Shown one piece after another: positions 8,649-17,772 of a stretch of 64,000 nt of DNA. The DNA comes from CBDDBX01 sp965225955 (GTDB lineage Bacteria; Acidobacteriota; Aminicenantia; UBA2199), in contig CBDDBX010000026.1 in NCBI GenBank assembly GCA_965225955.1, positions 104,451 to 168,450 on the forward strand. Reading direction: 5' to 3'. The notes below the pieces were generated by a model, which was given only the letters and a program-made list of their open reading frames with translations, was not told the DNA's origin and made no database searches. The position numbers and the translations under genes are program-made. Positions within the stretch are counted from its first letter, which is position 1. Each line of letters begins with the position of its first letter.

Positions 8649-9308
8649 ATGAAGAAAATTGCAATAATTGGTTTAGGCAGCTTTGGAGCAAATCTGGTTA
8701 AAACCCTTTCCCGGAAGAAAGTTGAAATAATAGCAATAGATGTAGATAAAACAAGGGTTAATGATATAAAAGATTTCGCTACCCAGCCAATAGCTATGGA
8801 TGCAACAATAAAGGACAATCTCTACTCAGCCGGAATAACTGAAGTGGATTGTGTTGTTGTTTCTGCAGGCCCTACTCTCGAACCAAGTATTATTATTGTG
8901 CATATTCTGAAGGAGCTGGGAATTAAAAAAATTATTGCCAAAGCTCTCTCTGAAGATCATGAAAAGATCCTCTATCTGGTTGGAGCCACTGAAGTCTCTT
9001 ATCCTGAGAGGGATATTGCAATGAAAATTGCTAATCGTCTGAGTTTCAATAACCTTCTGGACTATCTGCCTATTGAATCAGGCCTGGTTGTTCATGAGAT
9101 AGCTCCTCCCGACTCCTTTGTAGGAAAAACTCTGGCAGAGATACACCTGAGAAAAAAATATAATGTAACTGTTATAGCAATAAAATCCCTGATTCCGGAA
9201 AAAACCCACATTAATCCCAACGCAGATTTCCTTATAAAAGAGAGCGATATTATGGTCGTATTCGGGTCAGACGAAGATATCGATAAGCTTCACAAGAAGA
9301 TTCAGTAA
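8649..9308 (+). CDS. ktrA: potassium uptake regulatory subunit (KtrA/TrkA, RCK domains)
   Basis: Cytoplasmic nucleotide-binding gate for the adjacent membrane subunit. The 219 residues comprise an RCK_N Rossmann domain with the GLGSFGANLV dinucleotide loop near the N-terminus and the acidic IAIDVD strand, followed from about residue 135 by an RCK_C domain. This single RCK pair is the KtrA arrangement rather than the doubled TrkA of enterobacteria. CCCCAGGAGAAATA upstream supplies a good AGGAGA ribosome binding site. The 3' end overlaps the convergent barrel gene by 7 bases. Confidence 0.92.
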   Translation: MKKIAIIGLGSFGANLVKTLSRKKVEIIAIDVDKTRVNDIKDFATQPIAMDATIKDNLYSAGITEVDCVVVSAGPTLEPSIIIVHILKELGIKKIIAKALSEDHEKILYLVGATEVSYPERDIAMKIANRLSFNNLLDYLPIESGLVVHEIAPPDSFVGKTLAEIHLRKKYNVTVIAIKSLIPEKTHINPNADFLIKESDIMVVFGSDEDIDKLHKKIQ

Positions 9309-10609
9309 ACAAGAGGCAGATAGTAGACAAAAGAGAGGCTTATCCGTTTAACAGTCATATCTGTTTTAACCGCCACAGAAGAATCAAAAAAACCGGCTTC
9401 ATTCCAGCTTCCTTTGGTTACTGAATAGGCCGCATCAACTCTGAAAACATCTTTCATCTCAACCCCAACACCTGCAGACCAGGTTTTAAGTCCTGCTCCC
9501 TGACCATCTTTATCGTTCTGACTCCAGGTTGAGTTACTGTGACCACCTCTTATATATCCGTTTATATCGTACATAAACGGGAGTTTAATCTCTATTCCGT
9601 AACGCCGGGCTATCTGATCACTCTGCGCAGCTCCCGCCATTCCTTTACCTGGGTAAGGCAGAGCCGTTGTTACTCCGTGATACAGACTGAGCTTACTTTT
9701 TGACCAGAAGTATCTGGAATAGTCAAAACTCATGGTTACCAGATCAAAAGGCCTGAACACAACACCTGCAGAATACCTTTCAGGTATTGTTATAACAGGT
9801 TCAACCTCAGCTCTGGTTTTGGTATCATTCTGATCGAGATAGTATACAGATTCAAAATCCCTTTTAAAGCGGTTCTGATAAGAAAAACCTATTCTGATAG
9901 ATTCAAGAGGCGTAAACTGAGCTCCAACAATAAGATTTCTGCCCCCTTTTATTTTCTCTTCATATATTCTGTTATATGTAGCTGTTTCAGATTTATAGTC
10001 CATCCTCATGGTTCCGGTTCCCAGGAACTGTTGCACTGTTATTCCAAGAGAAAAGAAATCATCTACCTGAACAGCTGTAGTAAAAGCCAGAACGTTTATA
10101 CCTTTATCTCCGTTAATGGTGAGTGTATTACTCTGTTGTGCCGCTGAAACCGGAGTTAGTGTATTGGTTACTGTACCTGAAGCTCCATAAGGCATCCATC
10201 TGTAGTAACTTAGTCCAAAGGTCCAGTCTCTTTCCCAGATTTTCAGTGGTAGTGAAACCGAGAAGAATGAGAACCCCTGTATTTTTGCATCAAAGGAGTA
10301 GTTGTACAGATCCCCTGCTGTATTCTTCTGGGTCAGGTAGCTGTAATCTGATTTACCGGTTTCATAATTAATATAGAAACGTGGGTATTTACTACCTGTC
10401 AAACCTGCAGGATTAAAGAGAGCAGAAACAGGATCCCTGAAAGCAGTAATTGCTCCCCCCATTGCTGCAGACCTGGCACTGTAATTCAGACTGTTGAGGG
10501 TCAGAAGAGGCTTAAGATTTCTTATCTCATCTATACTCTGACCCGGGATTATTGTTGCTGATAAAAATATTAAAAAAAACAGTAGTTGATGTTTGCTGAA
10601 TTTTATCAA
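9302..10609 (-). CDS. outer-membrane beta-barrel protein, OmpP1/FadL-like
   Basis: The 435-residue protein begins with a signal peptide (about residues 1-24) and then SARSAAMGGA...DPVSALFNPAGL. That is the N-terminal pattern of PorV, UPF0164 and FadL-type barrels, where a conserved Asn-Pro-Ala follows the first strands. The rest alternates polar and hydrophobic residues in long aromatic-rich strands as expected of a barrel. The function may be transport of hydrophobic compounds or a secretion accessory; the sequence does not decide. It overlaps the PSP1 gene by ATGA and sits last in a holB-PSP1-barrel operon. Confidence 0.75.
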   Translation of the reverse strand: MIKFSKHQLLFFLIFLSATIIPGQSIDEIRNLKPLLTLNSLNYSARSAAMGGAITAFRDPVSALFNPAGLTGSKYPRFYINYETGKSDYSYLTQKNTAGDLYNYSFDAKIQGFSFFSVSLPLKIWERDWTFGLSYYRWMPYGASGTVTNTLTPVSAAQQSNTLTINGDKGINVLAFTTAVQVDDFFSLGITVQQFLGTGTMRMDYKSETATYNRIYEEKIKGGRNLIVGAQFTPLESIRIGFSYQNRFKRDFESVYYLDQNDTKTRAEVEPVITIPERYSAGVVFRPFDLVTMSFDYSRYFWSKSKLSLYHGVTTALPYPGKGMAGAAQSDQIARRYGIEIKLPFMYDINGYIRGGHSNSTWSQNDKDGQGAGLKTWSAGVGVEMKDVFRVDAAYSVTKGSWNEAGFFDSSVAVKTDMTVKRISLSFVYYLPLVY

Positions 10610-11319
10610 ATATCTTCCTCTTCGTTATAGCCGACGACTTCATCATCATCTTCCACAAAGATTCTGCCTCCACTTGACTCTTCATAAGAAAGACAGCACA
10701 TGAGTCTTCCACACTGTCCTGAGATCTTAAGAGGATTCATATTGATATTCTGTCTTTTAGCCATCTGCAGTGTAATTGGCTCAATATTATTCAAAAAGAG
10801 CTTACAGCAAAGCTGTCTTCCACAGATACCTATTCCACCAATCATCTTGGCTTCATCTCTGATACCAATCTGTCTCATCTCAATTCTCATACGGAATTTC
10901 TTTGCAAGGTCCTTTACCAGATCCCTGAAATCGATCCGTCCTTCTGAAGAGAAGTAGAAAATAGCTTTACGTTCAGAGGTAAAGAATGTAACCCTTATAA
11001 GTTTAATGGGAATCTCTCTCTCCTGAATCTTTCTTAAACAGAAGTCGTAAGCTTTTTCTTCATCTTTACTTTTTATTTTGAAACTTTCAAGATCCTGATC
11101 TGTTGCTTTCCTCAATATTTCAGGAATGCAGTTTATATTCTTCATTTCATTGAAAGATTTACCAAAGGTTTTTACAACTCTTCCGATCTCTTCACCAATA
11201 AGGGATTCAATAATTACACGATCGTTGGGTTTAATATTATCATCCTTTGCTTTAAAGTGAAGAACATCTTTTCTGTTTTCTATATTTACAGTAATAACTT
11301 TAAATTGGTTTTCCGACAT
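10606..11319 (-). CDS. PSP1 domain protein (RicT/YaaT-like)
   Basis: Homologues act with RicA and RicF in Bacillus as an iron-sulfur complex affecting RNA processing and phosphorelay, and PSP1 proteins commonly sit beside holB. The 237-residue protein has the diagnostic cysteines: C166, C171 and C172 in GICGRQLCC, and C203, C208 and C209 in GQCGRLMCC, plus the EMRQIGIRDEAK strand. The C-terminus is an acidic tail. The start codon shares one base with the holB stop, so the two are translationally linked. No RicA or RicF gene is in the window. Confidence 0.88.
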   Translation of the reverse strand: MSENQFKVITVNIENRKDVLHFKAKDDNIKPNDRVIIESLIGEEIGRVVKTFGKSFNEMKNINCIPEILRKATDQDLESFKIKSKDEEKAYDFCLRKIQEREIPIKLIRVTFFTSERKAIFYFSSEGRIDFRDLVKDLAKKFRMRIEMRQIGIRDEAKMIGGIGICGRQLCCKLFLNNIEPITLQMAKRQNINMNPLKISGQCGRLMCCLSYEESSGGRIFVEDDDEVVGYNEEEDI

Positions 11320-12305
11320 TAACTAAAACTCCTGACAAATTCCATTAAGAGAACTTTTGCATTCATATTTCTGCCTATCTCTTTTCTCAACTTTTCCATT
11401 TTTTCAATTCGTGACAACCAGATCCGGGAATCCCCGAAGCCTGCAAGTTTATTCAGATCATCTCCATAATCCCTGCTTATTACCAGATTGAGATCTCCAT
11501 TTTCCTTAAGAACTATTATATCTCTCATAAAAAGAGAAATCAAATTCACCATATCACGGAAGTAGGATATAAACTTATCTCTGCTATTGGTTCTTCCGTT
11601 AAGGTTCTCTAATACTGAGGCAATATTTCTGTTTGTTACCAGACTGGTGAGAGTCTCAAAGACTTCCTGTCTCAGATCACATATAGAGGCATAATCACCG
11701 CTTTCAGGTATAAAGTTACCTGACCCGCTCAGATAAGAGATTACATCTGCTTCCTGTTCGCTGTGCCCTTCTTTTATAAGCTTTTCTTTAATAGCTTTCT
11801 TAGTTGGAGGAGAAAAATTAAGTATCTGGCACCGTGAAAGAATAGTTGGCAGAAAGCCATTAAGATTGAAGGTTTCAAGAATAAACATTGAGTTCATTGT
11901 TGGCTCCTCCAGTACTTTCAGGAATGCATTTGCAGAACTCTCATTCATTCTGTCAGCCCCATGTACCAGATATATCTTTCTTTTACCTTTAAGAGGCATC
12001 TTTTTATTATCATCCACAAGAAAAACAATCTGTTCTTTCTTGTACATCTGCCCTTCAGGCCTTATTGAAATCAGATCGGGGTAAATATCACGACGGATTT
12101 CGCCACAACTTTCGCAAAGTCCGCAGAAATCCCCGTCACTGTTTCCTGTGCAGTTAACAGCCATAGCAAAACTTCTTGCAAACCCTGAACAGTCTGCAGA
12201 TGGTGGACCATTGAAGATAAGGGACTGAGGAATATGGTCATTCTGAATATAACCCTTCAGTCGTCTTACAATCTTCTCATTACCGGTAAGATCATCAAAT
12301 CCCAT
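11319..12305 (-). CDS. holB: DNA polymerase III, delta' subunit
   Basis: Clamp-loader subunit of the replicative polymerase. The 328-residue protein has the AAA+ fold. The P-loop position reads NGPPSADCSGFARS, lacking the GKT lysine as is usual for delta'. A four-cysteine zinc module is present (C52, C61, C64, C67), and the SRC motif of clamp loaders appears in LSRCQILNF. The HGADRMN...NAFLKVLEEP block is highly characteristic. GGGAGAG precedes the ATG. It heads an operon with the PSP1 gene, a common pairing. Confidence 0.92.
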   Translation of the reverse strand: MGFDDLTGNEKIVRRLKGYIQNDHIPQSLIFNGPPSADCSGFARSFAMAVNCTGNSDGDFCGLCESCGEIRRDIYPDLISIRPEGQMYKKEQIVFLVDDNKKMPLKGKRKIYLVHGADRMNESSANAFLKVLEEPTMNSMFILETFNLNGFLPTILSRCQILNFSPPTKKAIKEKLIKEGHSEQEADVISYLSGSGNFIPESGDYASICDLRQEVFETLTSLVTNRNIASVLENLNGRTNSRDKFISYFRDMVNLISLFMRDIIVLKENGDLNLVISRDYGDDLNKLAGFGDSRIWLSRIEKMEKLRKEIGRNMNAKVLLMEFVRSFS

Positions 12306-12378
12306 AATCTCTCCCGGATTCTGTCACTATAATCATTCTGGTATTATACATTAATTTATGAAATTTGTTCTATTCTTT

Positions 12379-14343
12379 TTAAAGATGGTACTCTCTATCT
12401 GCTATATTTTTCAATCTGCGATTATAATCCCCTGCAATAACTGAACCACCCCTTTTTGTGAACCAGCTTAAAAGCTTTTCAATATTCCTTACATCTGATT
12501 CCCCAAATCCGTCTGCCGGTTCATCTGTTATAAGCAGCCTCCCTTCTCCCTCTTTAGCGCACTCTGCTGCCAGTTTTATTAATATTCTTTCTCCTCTTGA
12601 AAGATCACCGGTCTCCCTGTTCAGGTTTAAGTAACCGATTCCTCCCCTGATGCATGAATCTGTGATTCTGCTGATTTTAGGATAATTAATAAAAAGAGAG
12701 TGAACATCCCCGATCTGCATCTCCATAAGATCTTTTATTGAAAGATTTTTAAATTTTATCTCATCCACTATTTTCCTGAACCTCTTTCCACCACAGAGTT
12801 CACACTCCAGTCTTCTCCCTGCAATAACTCCGTAACCTTTTCCATTACATAACTCGCAGGCCCCTTCACTGGTTGTATAAAGAAATTCACGTTTTAAAAA
12901 GCCTCTCTTTGCAGCTTCAGGCAGAGAACTGTATATTCCGGCTATTTCCGTAAGCAGCCCCAGGTAAGTAGCTACTGTAGATACACCTCTTTTCTTCCTC
13001 TCTTCTGCTTTTACTATTACAGTGTAGTCAAAGTTTTTCTGATTCTCATCCCTGCATCTGTCCATCCATTGAAAACTTTTCTCTCTGTTAATAATAAGAA
13101 CAGTTTCTCCCTCTTTTCCTTTTATATCCCCGGGTTTTACATCATCTGTTATTTCAGTCTCTTTTATAAGAATTTCAAATTCCTTTACAAACCTCGTACC
13201 AACTCTGGTCAGATTAATAGTGGTATCAGCAATGAAATCTAAAATTCCGGTGTTATCAGAAACAAGAACGGTATTTCCCCTGCTTTTCACCATCTCCAGC
13301 ATATTAATCAGAGTCGGCAATTGTTCTCTCTCTGCACCAAGAGAGAAGTCATCATATATAAAAACACCTCCCTTCACCTGAAAAGAAGACCAGCCGATTC
13401 TTAGTATCATACCGGTTTCCTCAGATGTAAGGGTTTCAACTTTTCTGCTTAAAGAGTATTCTTCTCCTAAAGAGTCGATAAGAAAATCAAGTTTTTTAAC
13501 TACTACTTCCGCCTCTTTATAATCAAGTTTTTTAAGAAAATCCTTCAGTTCTGAAACCGGGAGATCAAAGAGATCAGCCTTTGACAGTCCATTTATCACA
13601 ACATCTTCCCGATTATCTGTAACTTCAGCTGGCTGAGCTCCACATTTCCTGCATATTCCTGTTACAGAGAAATAGTCTCTACTGTTTTCCGATAGTACTG
13701 CAAGTGTTCCCCCAGACAGCTCAAGAGCATACATGATACTCTCTTCAAGAATCTCATACTCCTCTTCCACAACTTCAACAGTATCCACAACAACCACCCC
13801 AGGAGAAACAGGCTCCCGAAACTCCTCTGCTGATTCAAGATTAAAAACCTGCTTTCCACTGACTCCTTTTAAGAAGCCTGATTTTCTGAAATGCTCCACT
13901 CTATTTATGAACTCTTCCTTAGTACTGAAACTAAAGGGGATACCAGGCTTTATCAGGCTACCGTTGTACTCTTTTTTAATAGTTTCAATTATCTCTTCAG
14001 AAGATGAATATTCCAGAGAGGTTCTGCATATACTGCACCAGGATATTCCATACTTAAGAACCATAGCTGAAAGCTCCCCGGAAATTCCGGCAACTTCTCC
14101 TATACTCTCTCCTTTAACAGAAACCGGACTTACCGGAATCCCTGCATAACCTTTCAGAACCACTCCAGTGGATTCAGAAGATGGAAGGTAAAGTTCTTTG
14201 AGACTATTGTAAAGAGTGTTAAGAAGAGTAGTTTTTCCAGACCCGGTTTCCCCTGACACAACAGTAATTCCCCCAACAGGAAAAGTAAGGCTGTGACTGT
14301 TAAAAATTGAATCAGGCAGATTGGTCAGGTCAATAGTTCTCAT
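12379..14343 (-). CDS. divergent UvrA-like ABC ATPase
   Basis: Relative of the DNA-damage sensor UvrA, 654 residues against about 940. It keeps the N-terminal Walker A GETGSGKT (31-38), both UvrA zinc-finger positions (C103, C106 with C231, C234; and C496, C499 with C514, C517), the C-terminal signature LSRGE (581-585) and Walker B LLITDEP (603-609). The second Walker A is missing where GETVLIINREKSF stands (about 412-424), and the first ABC signature reads LTSEE (305-309). The final histidine switch of UvrA is replaced by AGDYN. It is monocistronic with its own promoter. It may be a DNA-binding sensor rather than a repair excinuclease subunit; the function is unknown. Confidence 0.82.
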   Translation of the reverse strand: MRTIDLTNLPDSIFNSHSLTFPVGGITVVSGETGSGKTTLLNTLYNSLKELYLPSSESTGVVLKGYAGIPVSPVSVKGESIGEVAGISGELSAMVLKYGISWCSICRTSLEYSSSEEIIETIKKEYNGSLIKPGIPFSFSTKEEFINRVEHFRKSGFLKGVSGKQVFNLESAEEFREPVSPGVVVVDTVEVVEEEYEILEESIMYALELSGGTLAVLSENSRDYFSVTGICRKCGAQPAEVTDNREDVVINGLSKADLFDLPVSELKDFLKKLDYKEAEVVVKKLDFLIDSLGEEYSLSRKVETLTSEETGMILRIGWSSFQVKGGVFIYDDFSLGAEREQLPTLINMLEMVKSRGNTVLVSDNTGILDFIADTTINLTRVGTRFVKEFEILIKETEITDDVKPGDIKGKEGETVLIINREKSFQWMDRCRDENQKNFDYTVIVKAEERKKRGVSTVATYLGLLTEIAGIYSSLPEAAKRGFLKREFLYTTSEGACELCNGKGYGVIAGRRLECELCGGKRFRKIVDEIKFKNLSIKDLMEMQIGDVHSLFINYPKISRITDSCIRGGIGYLNLNRETGDLSRGERILIKLAAECAKEGEGRLLITDEPADGFGESDVRNIEKLLSWFTKRGGSVIAGDYNRRLKNIADREYHL

Positions 14344-14352
14344 GATAAGATG

Positions 14353-14361
14353 ATTTTATCA
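14353..14361 (-). promoter_or_regulatory. extended -10 promoter of the UvrA-like gene
   Basis: On the minus strand TGA-TAAAAT, an extended -10 form, lies nine bases before the ATG at 14343. No Shine-Dalgarno sequence lies between, and the -35 region is poor. Confidence 0.45.
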
Positions 14362-14410
14362 TAATAAAGACAGCAGTTGAAAAAATCCGGTTTTTTGAAA
14401 TAATATATTC

Positions 14411-14439
14411 TTGAAATAGGAAATTCTTTAATGTATCAT
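14411..14439 (+). promoter_or_regulatory. sigma-70 promoter of the TPR-like gene
   Basis: TTGAAA at 14411-14416, a 17-base spacer and TATCAT at 14434-14439. A conventional leader with AAAGGAG leads to the ATG at 14472. Confidence 0.6.
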
Positions 14440-14471
14440 CATAATTATTTTACCTAGTAAAGGAGTCGAAA

Positions 14472-15443
14472 ATGAAAAAACTTTTACTAATGTTTGTCGT
14501 ATGCAGCATTATTCTCACGCCGTTATTTGCGGCACCTCAGAAAGACGCGGACATCGCTTATACTCAGGAGTATATCGCAGCAATGCAGAAAGCACCTGGC
14601 AAAGCAAGAATCGCAGCATTTCAGGCTTATCTGAAAAAATTCCCTAATACCGCTGGTGAAAAAGGGAAATACTCACGTCTGGCTTACTACTGGATCACTA
14701 TGGATCAGTTTAGTGCAAAACAGTATAATGCTACTGTTAAATCAGGATCAAAAGCTCTTACTCTTAAGGGTTATCAGCCTGGTGAAGAAGCAAGAATCAA
14801 TCTTGTAATTGCAAACAGTTATGCAATTAAGAGTTCTCCTGTCTTTGATAAGGACAAAGCTCTGAAATTCACTAACAAAGCAATTGCTCTTGCTAAAACA
14901 AATCAGCTGAAAGACGTTCTTAAAACAGCAAACGGCCTGAAAACAAAACTTACAACACCTCCTCCTCCATCAGAAACTCCGGTTCAGAAACTGATGAGAT
15001 TTACATATCAGGATGAGGATTTTGATTCAGCTATTGCTCAGTACAAAAAAATGAGCGCTGCTGACAAAAAAAATGCAGATGCACAGAAAGCTTATGGTAC
15101 AGCTCTGTTTAAGGGTGAAAAGTATGATTCAGCTCTGAAATTCTACAAAACACTCTATGCAGGATCAAAAAGTGCAACTTCAGCTTACAGAATTGCTAAA
15201 TGTTATGAAAACAAAGCTCCAAGAAACAGAAAACTTTATCAGAATGCAGCAGAATATTTTGCATATGCATCAGCTCTTTATCAGAAAGAAGGTAAAGGTT
15301 CAAATGCAAGAGCTTCCAAAACATATGTAAAAACAGTATCGTTGGTAAGTACAACCTTCAGAGAAGAATTGATGCTTACAACAGAAAGAGCAGCAGCGGT
15401 GCAAGTGCAGCTAAAAAGAACGACGCAGCTATTGCAAATCTGA
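14472..15443 (+). CDS. secreted TPR-like protein, N-terminal part of an interrupted gene
   Basis: Begins with a clear signal peptide (about residues 1-21, cleaved near FAAPQK) and continues as a lysine- and alanine-rich helical protein. It has TPR-like pairs, for example AQYKKMSAADKK...AYGTALFKGEKYDSALKFYKTL and the following AYRIAKCYENK repeat. A good promoter and AAAGGAG lie upstream. The frame is coherent only to about codon 286; the last 30 or so residues, ending LKRTTQLLQI, look like out-of-frame read-through. The natural continuation is in the -1 frame and ends at 15685. Full-length product would be about 404 residues, probably periplasmic; the function is unknown. Confidence 0.7.
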   Translation: MKKLLLMFVVCSIILTPLFAAPQKDADIAYTQEYIAAMQKAPGKARIAAFQAYLKKFPNTAGEKGKYSRLAYYWITMDQFSAKQYNATVKSGSKALTLKGYQPGEEARINLVIANSYAIKSSPVFDKDKALKFTNKAIALAKTNQLKDVLKTANGLKTKLTTPPPPSETPVQKLMRFTYQDEDFDSAIAQYKKMSAADKKNADAQKAYGTALFKGEKYDSALKFYKTLYAGSKSATSAYRIAKCYENKAPRNRKLYQNAAEYFAYASALYQKEGKGSNARASKTYVKTVSLVSTTFREELMLTTERAAAVQVQLKRTTQLLQI

Positions 15444-15685
15444 AAAAGAAAATCCGCAGAGCTAAATACCAGATCAGAAAAAAATATCGTGGTATGGGTA
15501 CAGAAATTCCTGAATGGGAATACAGCAAAGTTAAAAAACTGGAAAAAGAGCTGGCTAACCTTCAGTCAGGTGGTGCTCCTGCTGGTTCAGGTAATGCTAA
15601 AGAAGCTAACGCTATCAAAGAGCTTCTGAAAAAAGTTGATGCCGAAGTGAAATCACTGATGGCAAAAGCTAAAGCAAGCGTATAA
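15332..15685 (+). pseudogene. C-terminal part of the TPR-like gene in the -1 frame
   Basis: From about 15332 the shifted frame reads YNLQRRIDAYNRK and then a lysine/alanine-rich coiled-coil-like region with NLKKKIRRAKYQIRKKY and EYSKVKKLEKELANLQ, in the same style as the N-terminal part. The switch lies at or just after the run of five A at 15329-15333. One extra A there would join both parts into one frame. A sequencing or assembly slip, a real mutation, or ribosomal slippage on AAA are all possible. An internal ATG at 15494 has no ribosome binding site, so a separate small gene is unlikely. Confidence 0.6.
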
Positions 15686-15707
15686 GACATTAAGTCAAAC
15701 ATATATC

Positions 15708-15732
15708 CACCCTCCCCATTCCGGGGAGGGTG
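15708..15732 (+). terminator. strong hairpin after the TPR-like gene
   Basis: CACCCTCCCC and GGGGAGGGTG form a perfect 10-bp G+C-rich stem with a 5-base loop. The following ATAACTTTTC is only moderately T-rich. The right arm also supplies the purine-rich stretch ahead of the ATG at 15743, so the hairpin could hide the next gene's ribosome binding site. Confidence 0.65.
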
Positions 15733-15742
15733 ATAACTTTTC

Positions 15743-16552
15743 ATGAAAACTCTCACACCGGATTTCCTTAAAGAAACAGTTGCAGTTGCATCAAATGCAG
15801 CACTTATTGCAGGTCGTCATATGCTCACTGGCATTACCGGGACTACTAAAATAGAATTTAAAGGTGCAACAGATCTTGTTACCCGCTATGACAGAGAGTG
15901 TCAGGAGCTTATTTACTCAGTCATAAAAAGTTCTTATCCCAGCCATTCAATAATTGGTGAAGAGGATCTTGAGTATAAAGGAGATAATGAGTTTCTCTGG
16001 CTCATTGATCCAATTGACGGTACTACAAATTTTGCACATAAACTACCAATGTTCTGTGTAAGTATTGCACTTCTTCATGAAAAAACTCCTGTTGCAGGAG
16101 TTGTATATGTTCCGGTTCTGGACCAGCTCTTTAAAGCAGGTACAGATCTGGGTGCTGAACTGAATAACAGCCCCATAGAAGTTTCTGAAACAGAAACAAT
16201 CTCTGATTCCCTTCTGGCAACAGGTTTTCCTTATGACCGGAGAGATTCAGATATCAATAACATATCCCACTTTAATTCAATAATACGCAAATGCAGAGGT
16301 TTAAGACGCATGGGATCAGCTGCAATAGATCTCTGCTACACTGCTGCGGGAATTTTCGACGGCTACTGGGAGTTAAAACTTAAGCCATGGGACTCTGCTG
16401 CAGGTGCAGTTATTCTTAAAGAAGCCGGTGGTACAATAACCGACTTCAGGGGTAAGCGTTTTGATCCATGGCATCCATGGTGCCTGGCTACCAACGGCAG
16501 AATTCACAAAGAGATGATAACTATTCTTACTGAGTCTTCAGATACTCTGTAA
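15743..16552 (+). CDS. suhB: inositol monophosphatase family protein
   Basis: Mg2+-dependent phosphatase of the SuhB/IMPase family acting on inositol phosphate or related sugar phosphates. The 269-residue protein has the complete metal site: GEED (E73, E74), the LIDPIDGTTNF motif (D89, D92), and WDSAAGAVILKEAGG from W216. The GFPYDRR and GSAAIDLCYTAAG motifs are also typical. The ATG follows GGAGGG in the arm of the upstream hairpin. CysQ-like 3'-phosphoadenosine phosphatase activity cannot be excluded, as the families share these motifs. Confidence 0.9.
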   Translation: MKTLTPDFLKETVAVASNAALIAGRHMLTGITGTTKIEFKGATDLVTRYDRECQELIYSVIKSSYPSHSIIGEEDLEYKGDNEFLWLIDPIDGTTNFAHKLPMFCVSIALLHEKTPVAGVVYVPVLDQLFKAGTDLGAELNNSPIEVSETETISDSLLATGFPYDRRDSDINNISHFNSIIRKCRGLRRMGSAAIDLCYTAAGIFDGYWELKLKPWDSAAGAVILKEAGGTITDFRGKRFDPWHPWCLATNGRIHKEMITILTESSDTL

Positions 16553-16598
16553 ATTTTTTTTGCAGGATTTCCCTGTAGCAGTTGTTATAGTTTTTCCC

Positions 16599-16627
16599 TT
16601 GATAAAAAAAAGGCTTTACTGTAAAAT
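16599..16627 (+). promoter_or_regulatory. sigma-70 promoter of the beta-propeller / RND operon
   Basis: TTGATA at 16599-16604, a 17-base spacer and TAAAAT at 16622-16627, about 20 bases before the ATG at 16648. No clear ribosome binding site follows. Confidence 0.5.
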
Positions 16628-16647
16628 TCAGTACGTAAAGCATATTT

Positions 16648-17754
16648 ATGGGAATTAAAGTTAGACAAATGAAAACTTACATACTTCTAATTACTGCTAT
16701 GATCTCTCTCACAGTCAGTCTGGCAGGGTCTTTACCTCAGAAACAGGAAGCACTGCAACTTACAGAAGTATATACTATAAACGATCTGCAGGAAGGGAGC
16801 TACAGGTTTATCTGGCCCGGAGTACTAATAGTACTGAAAGATAATTCTCTTCTTATAGCCGACAGAGATCAGCTTCTCCATTTCAGCCCTGAAGGTAAGT
16901 TCATAAGAAACCTGCTGATAAAAGGTGAAGGTCCTGGTGAAATATCAGGCCCTTTCAGTTTCTACCTTGCAGGTGATTCAGTACTTATATATGACTTCAT
17001 TAAAAACAAAGTTGTTAAAACTGACTTCAGTAGAAGACTTCTGGATGAGTGGAAGCTTCCATTTCAGTGTGACAACATTATCTCTATTAACCGGAACTCT
17101 TTAACAGTATTAAAAGAAAGGAATCCCTCAGTAACTGGCAGAAATGGTATTTTCATAAACAGAACAGAGCTGCTACGCCTTAATATGAAAGGTGGAAAAG
17201 AGGCAGAAATATTCAGTTTCCCATTAAGATATATGAGATCAGAAGCAGGTATTCAGTCAATCGATCACCTGCTTCTTAACTATATTTCTGAACAATATAT
17301 AGTTGCATCCTGGAAAAGAGAATATGAACTTAATATTATTGACAGATTAACCGGGAAAATAGTAAAGACTTTCAGCAGACCATTTATTTCTGTCAAAAGC
17401 ACCACCTCTTCAGGCCGGGTTGCAGGTTACACAGATAATCTCCCTGATATAAGAAGAGTCATGATAAACGGAAAGGAAATATGGATTGAAACTGCTGCCA
17501 GATCAATTGGCGGTTCATATATAATAGATAGATTTTCAGAGTCCGGGGAATATATTTCTTCATTTTCTACAGGTATAAAAGGCCATCTTCTACAAGTAAA
17601 AAATGACCAGTTTTACTATTTAATTCAAGATTCTGAAGATAACCCAACTGTAACTAAATACGTAAAAGATAAAGATGAAACCAAAAATGAATTATGTTCG
17701 TCTCAGTATCGTAATTGCAAATATAAAAAAAATTTACTGTTACCGGACAGTTAA
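16648..17754 (+). CDS. exported 6-bladed beta-propeller-like protein
   Basis: The 368-residue product has an N-terminal signal sequence (the stretch after Met8 is the hydrophobic core, so the true start may be the ATG at 16669). Repeated short strands follow of the type SLLIADRDQLLHFSPEGKF and DSVLIYDFIKNKVVKTD, as in 6-bladed NHL-type propellers. GEGPGEISGPFSF is the motif often seen in that group. No catalytic residues are recognised. It lies 18 bases before the efflux adaptor gene and probably shares its transcript; a periplasmic or surface accessory role is inference. Confidence 0.6.
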   Translation: MGIKVRQMKTYILLITAMISLTVSLAGSLPQKQEALQLTEVYTINDLQEGSYRFIWPGVLIVLKDNSLLIADRDQLLHFSPEGKFIRNLLIKGEGPGEISGPFSFYLAGDSVLIYDFIKNKVVKTDFSRRLLDEWKLPFQCDNIISINRNSLTVLKERNPSVTGRNGIFINRTELLRLNMKGGKEAEIFSFPLRYMRSEAGIQSIDHLLLNYISEQYIVASWKREYELNIIDRLTGKIVKTFSRPFISVKSTTSSGRVAGYTDNLPDIRRVMINGKEIWIETAARSIGGSYIIDRFSESGEYISSFSTGIKGHLLQVKNDQFYYLIQDSEDNPTVTKYVKDKDETKNELCSSQYRNCKYKKNLLLPDS

Positions 17755-17772
17755 TAAATTCGAGGAGAAAAA

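Noticed and set aside
15326..15340. Programmed -1 frameshift site in the TPR-like gene
   Set aside because: Only five A precede the C and the zero-frame codons do not make an X-XXY-YYZ heptamer; a simple indel is the simpler reading.
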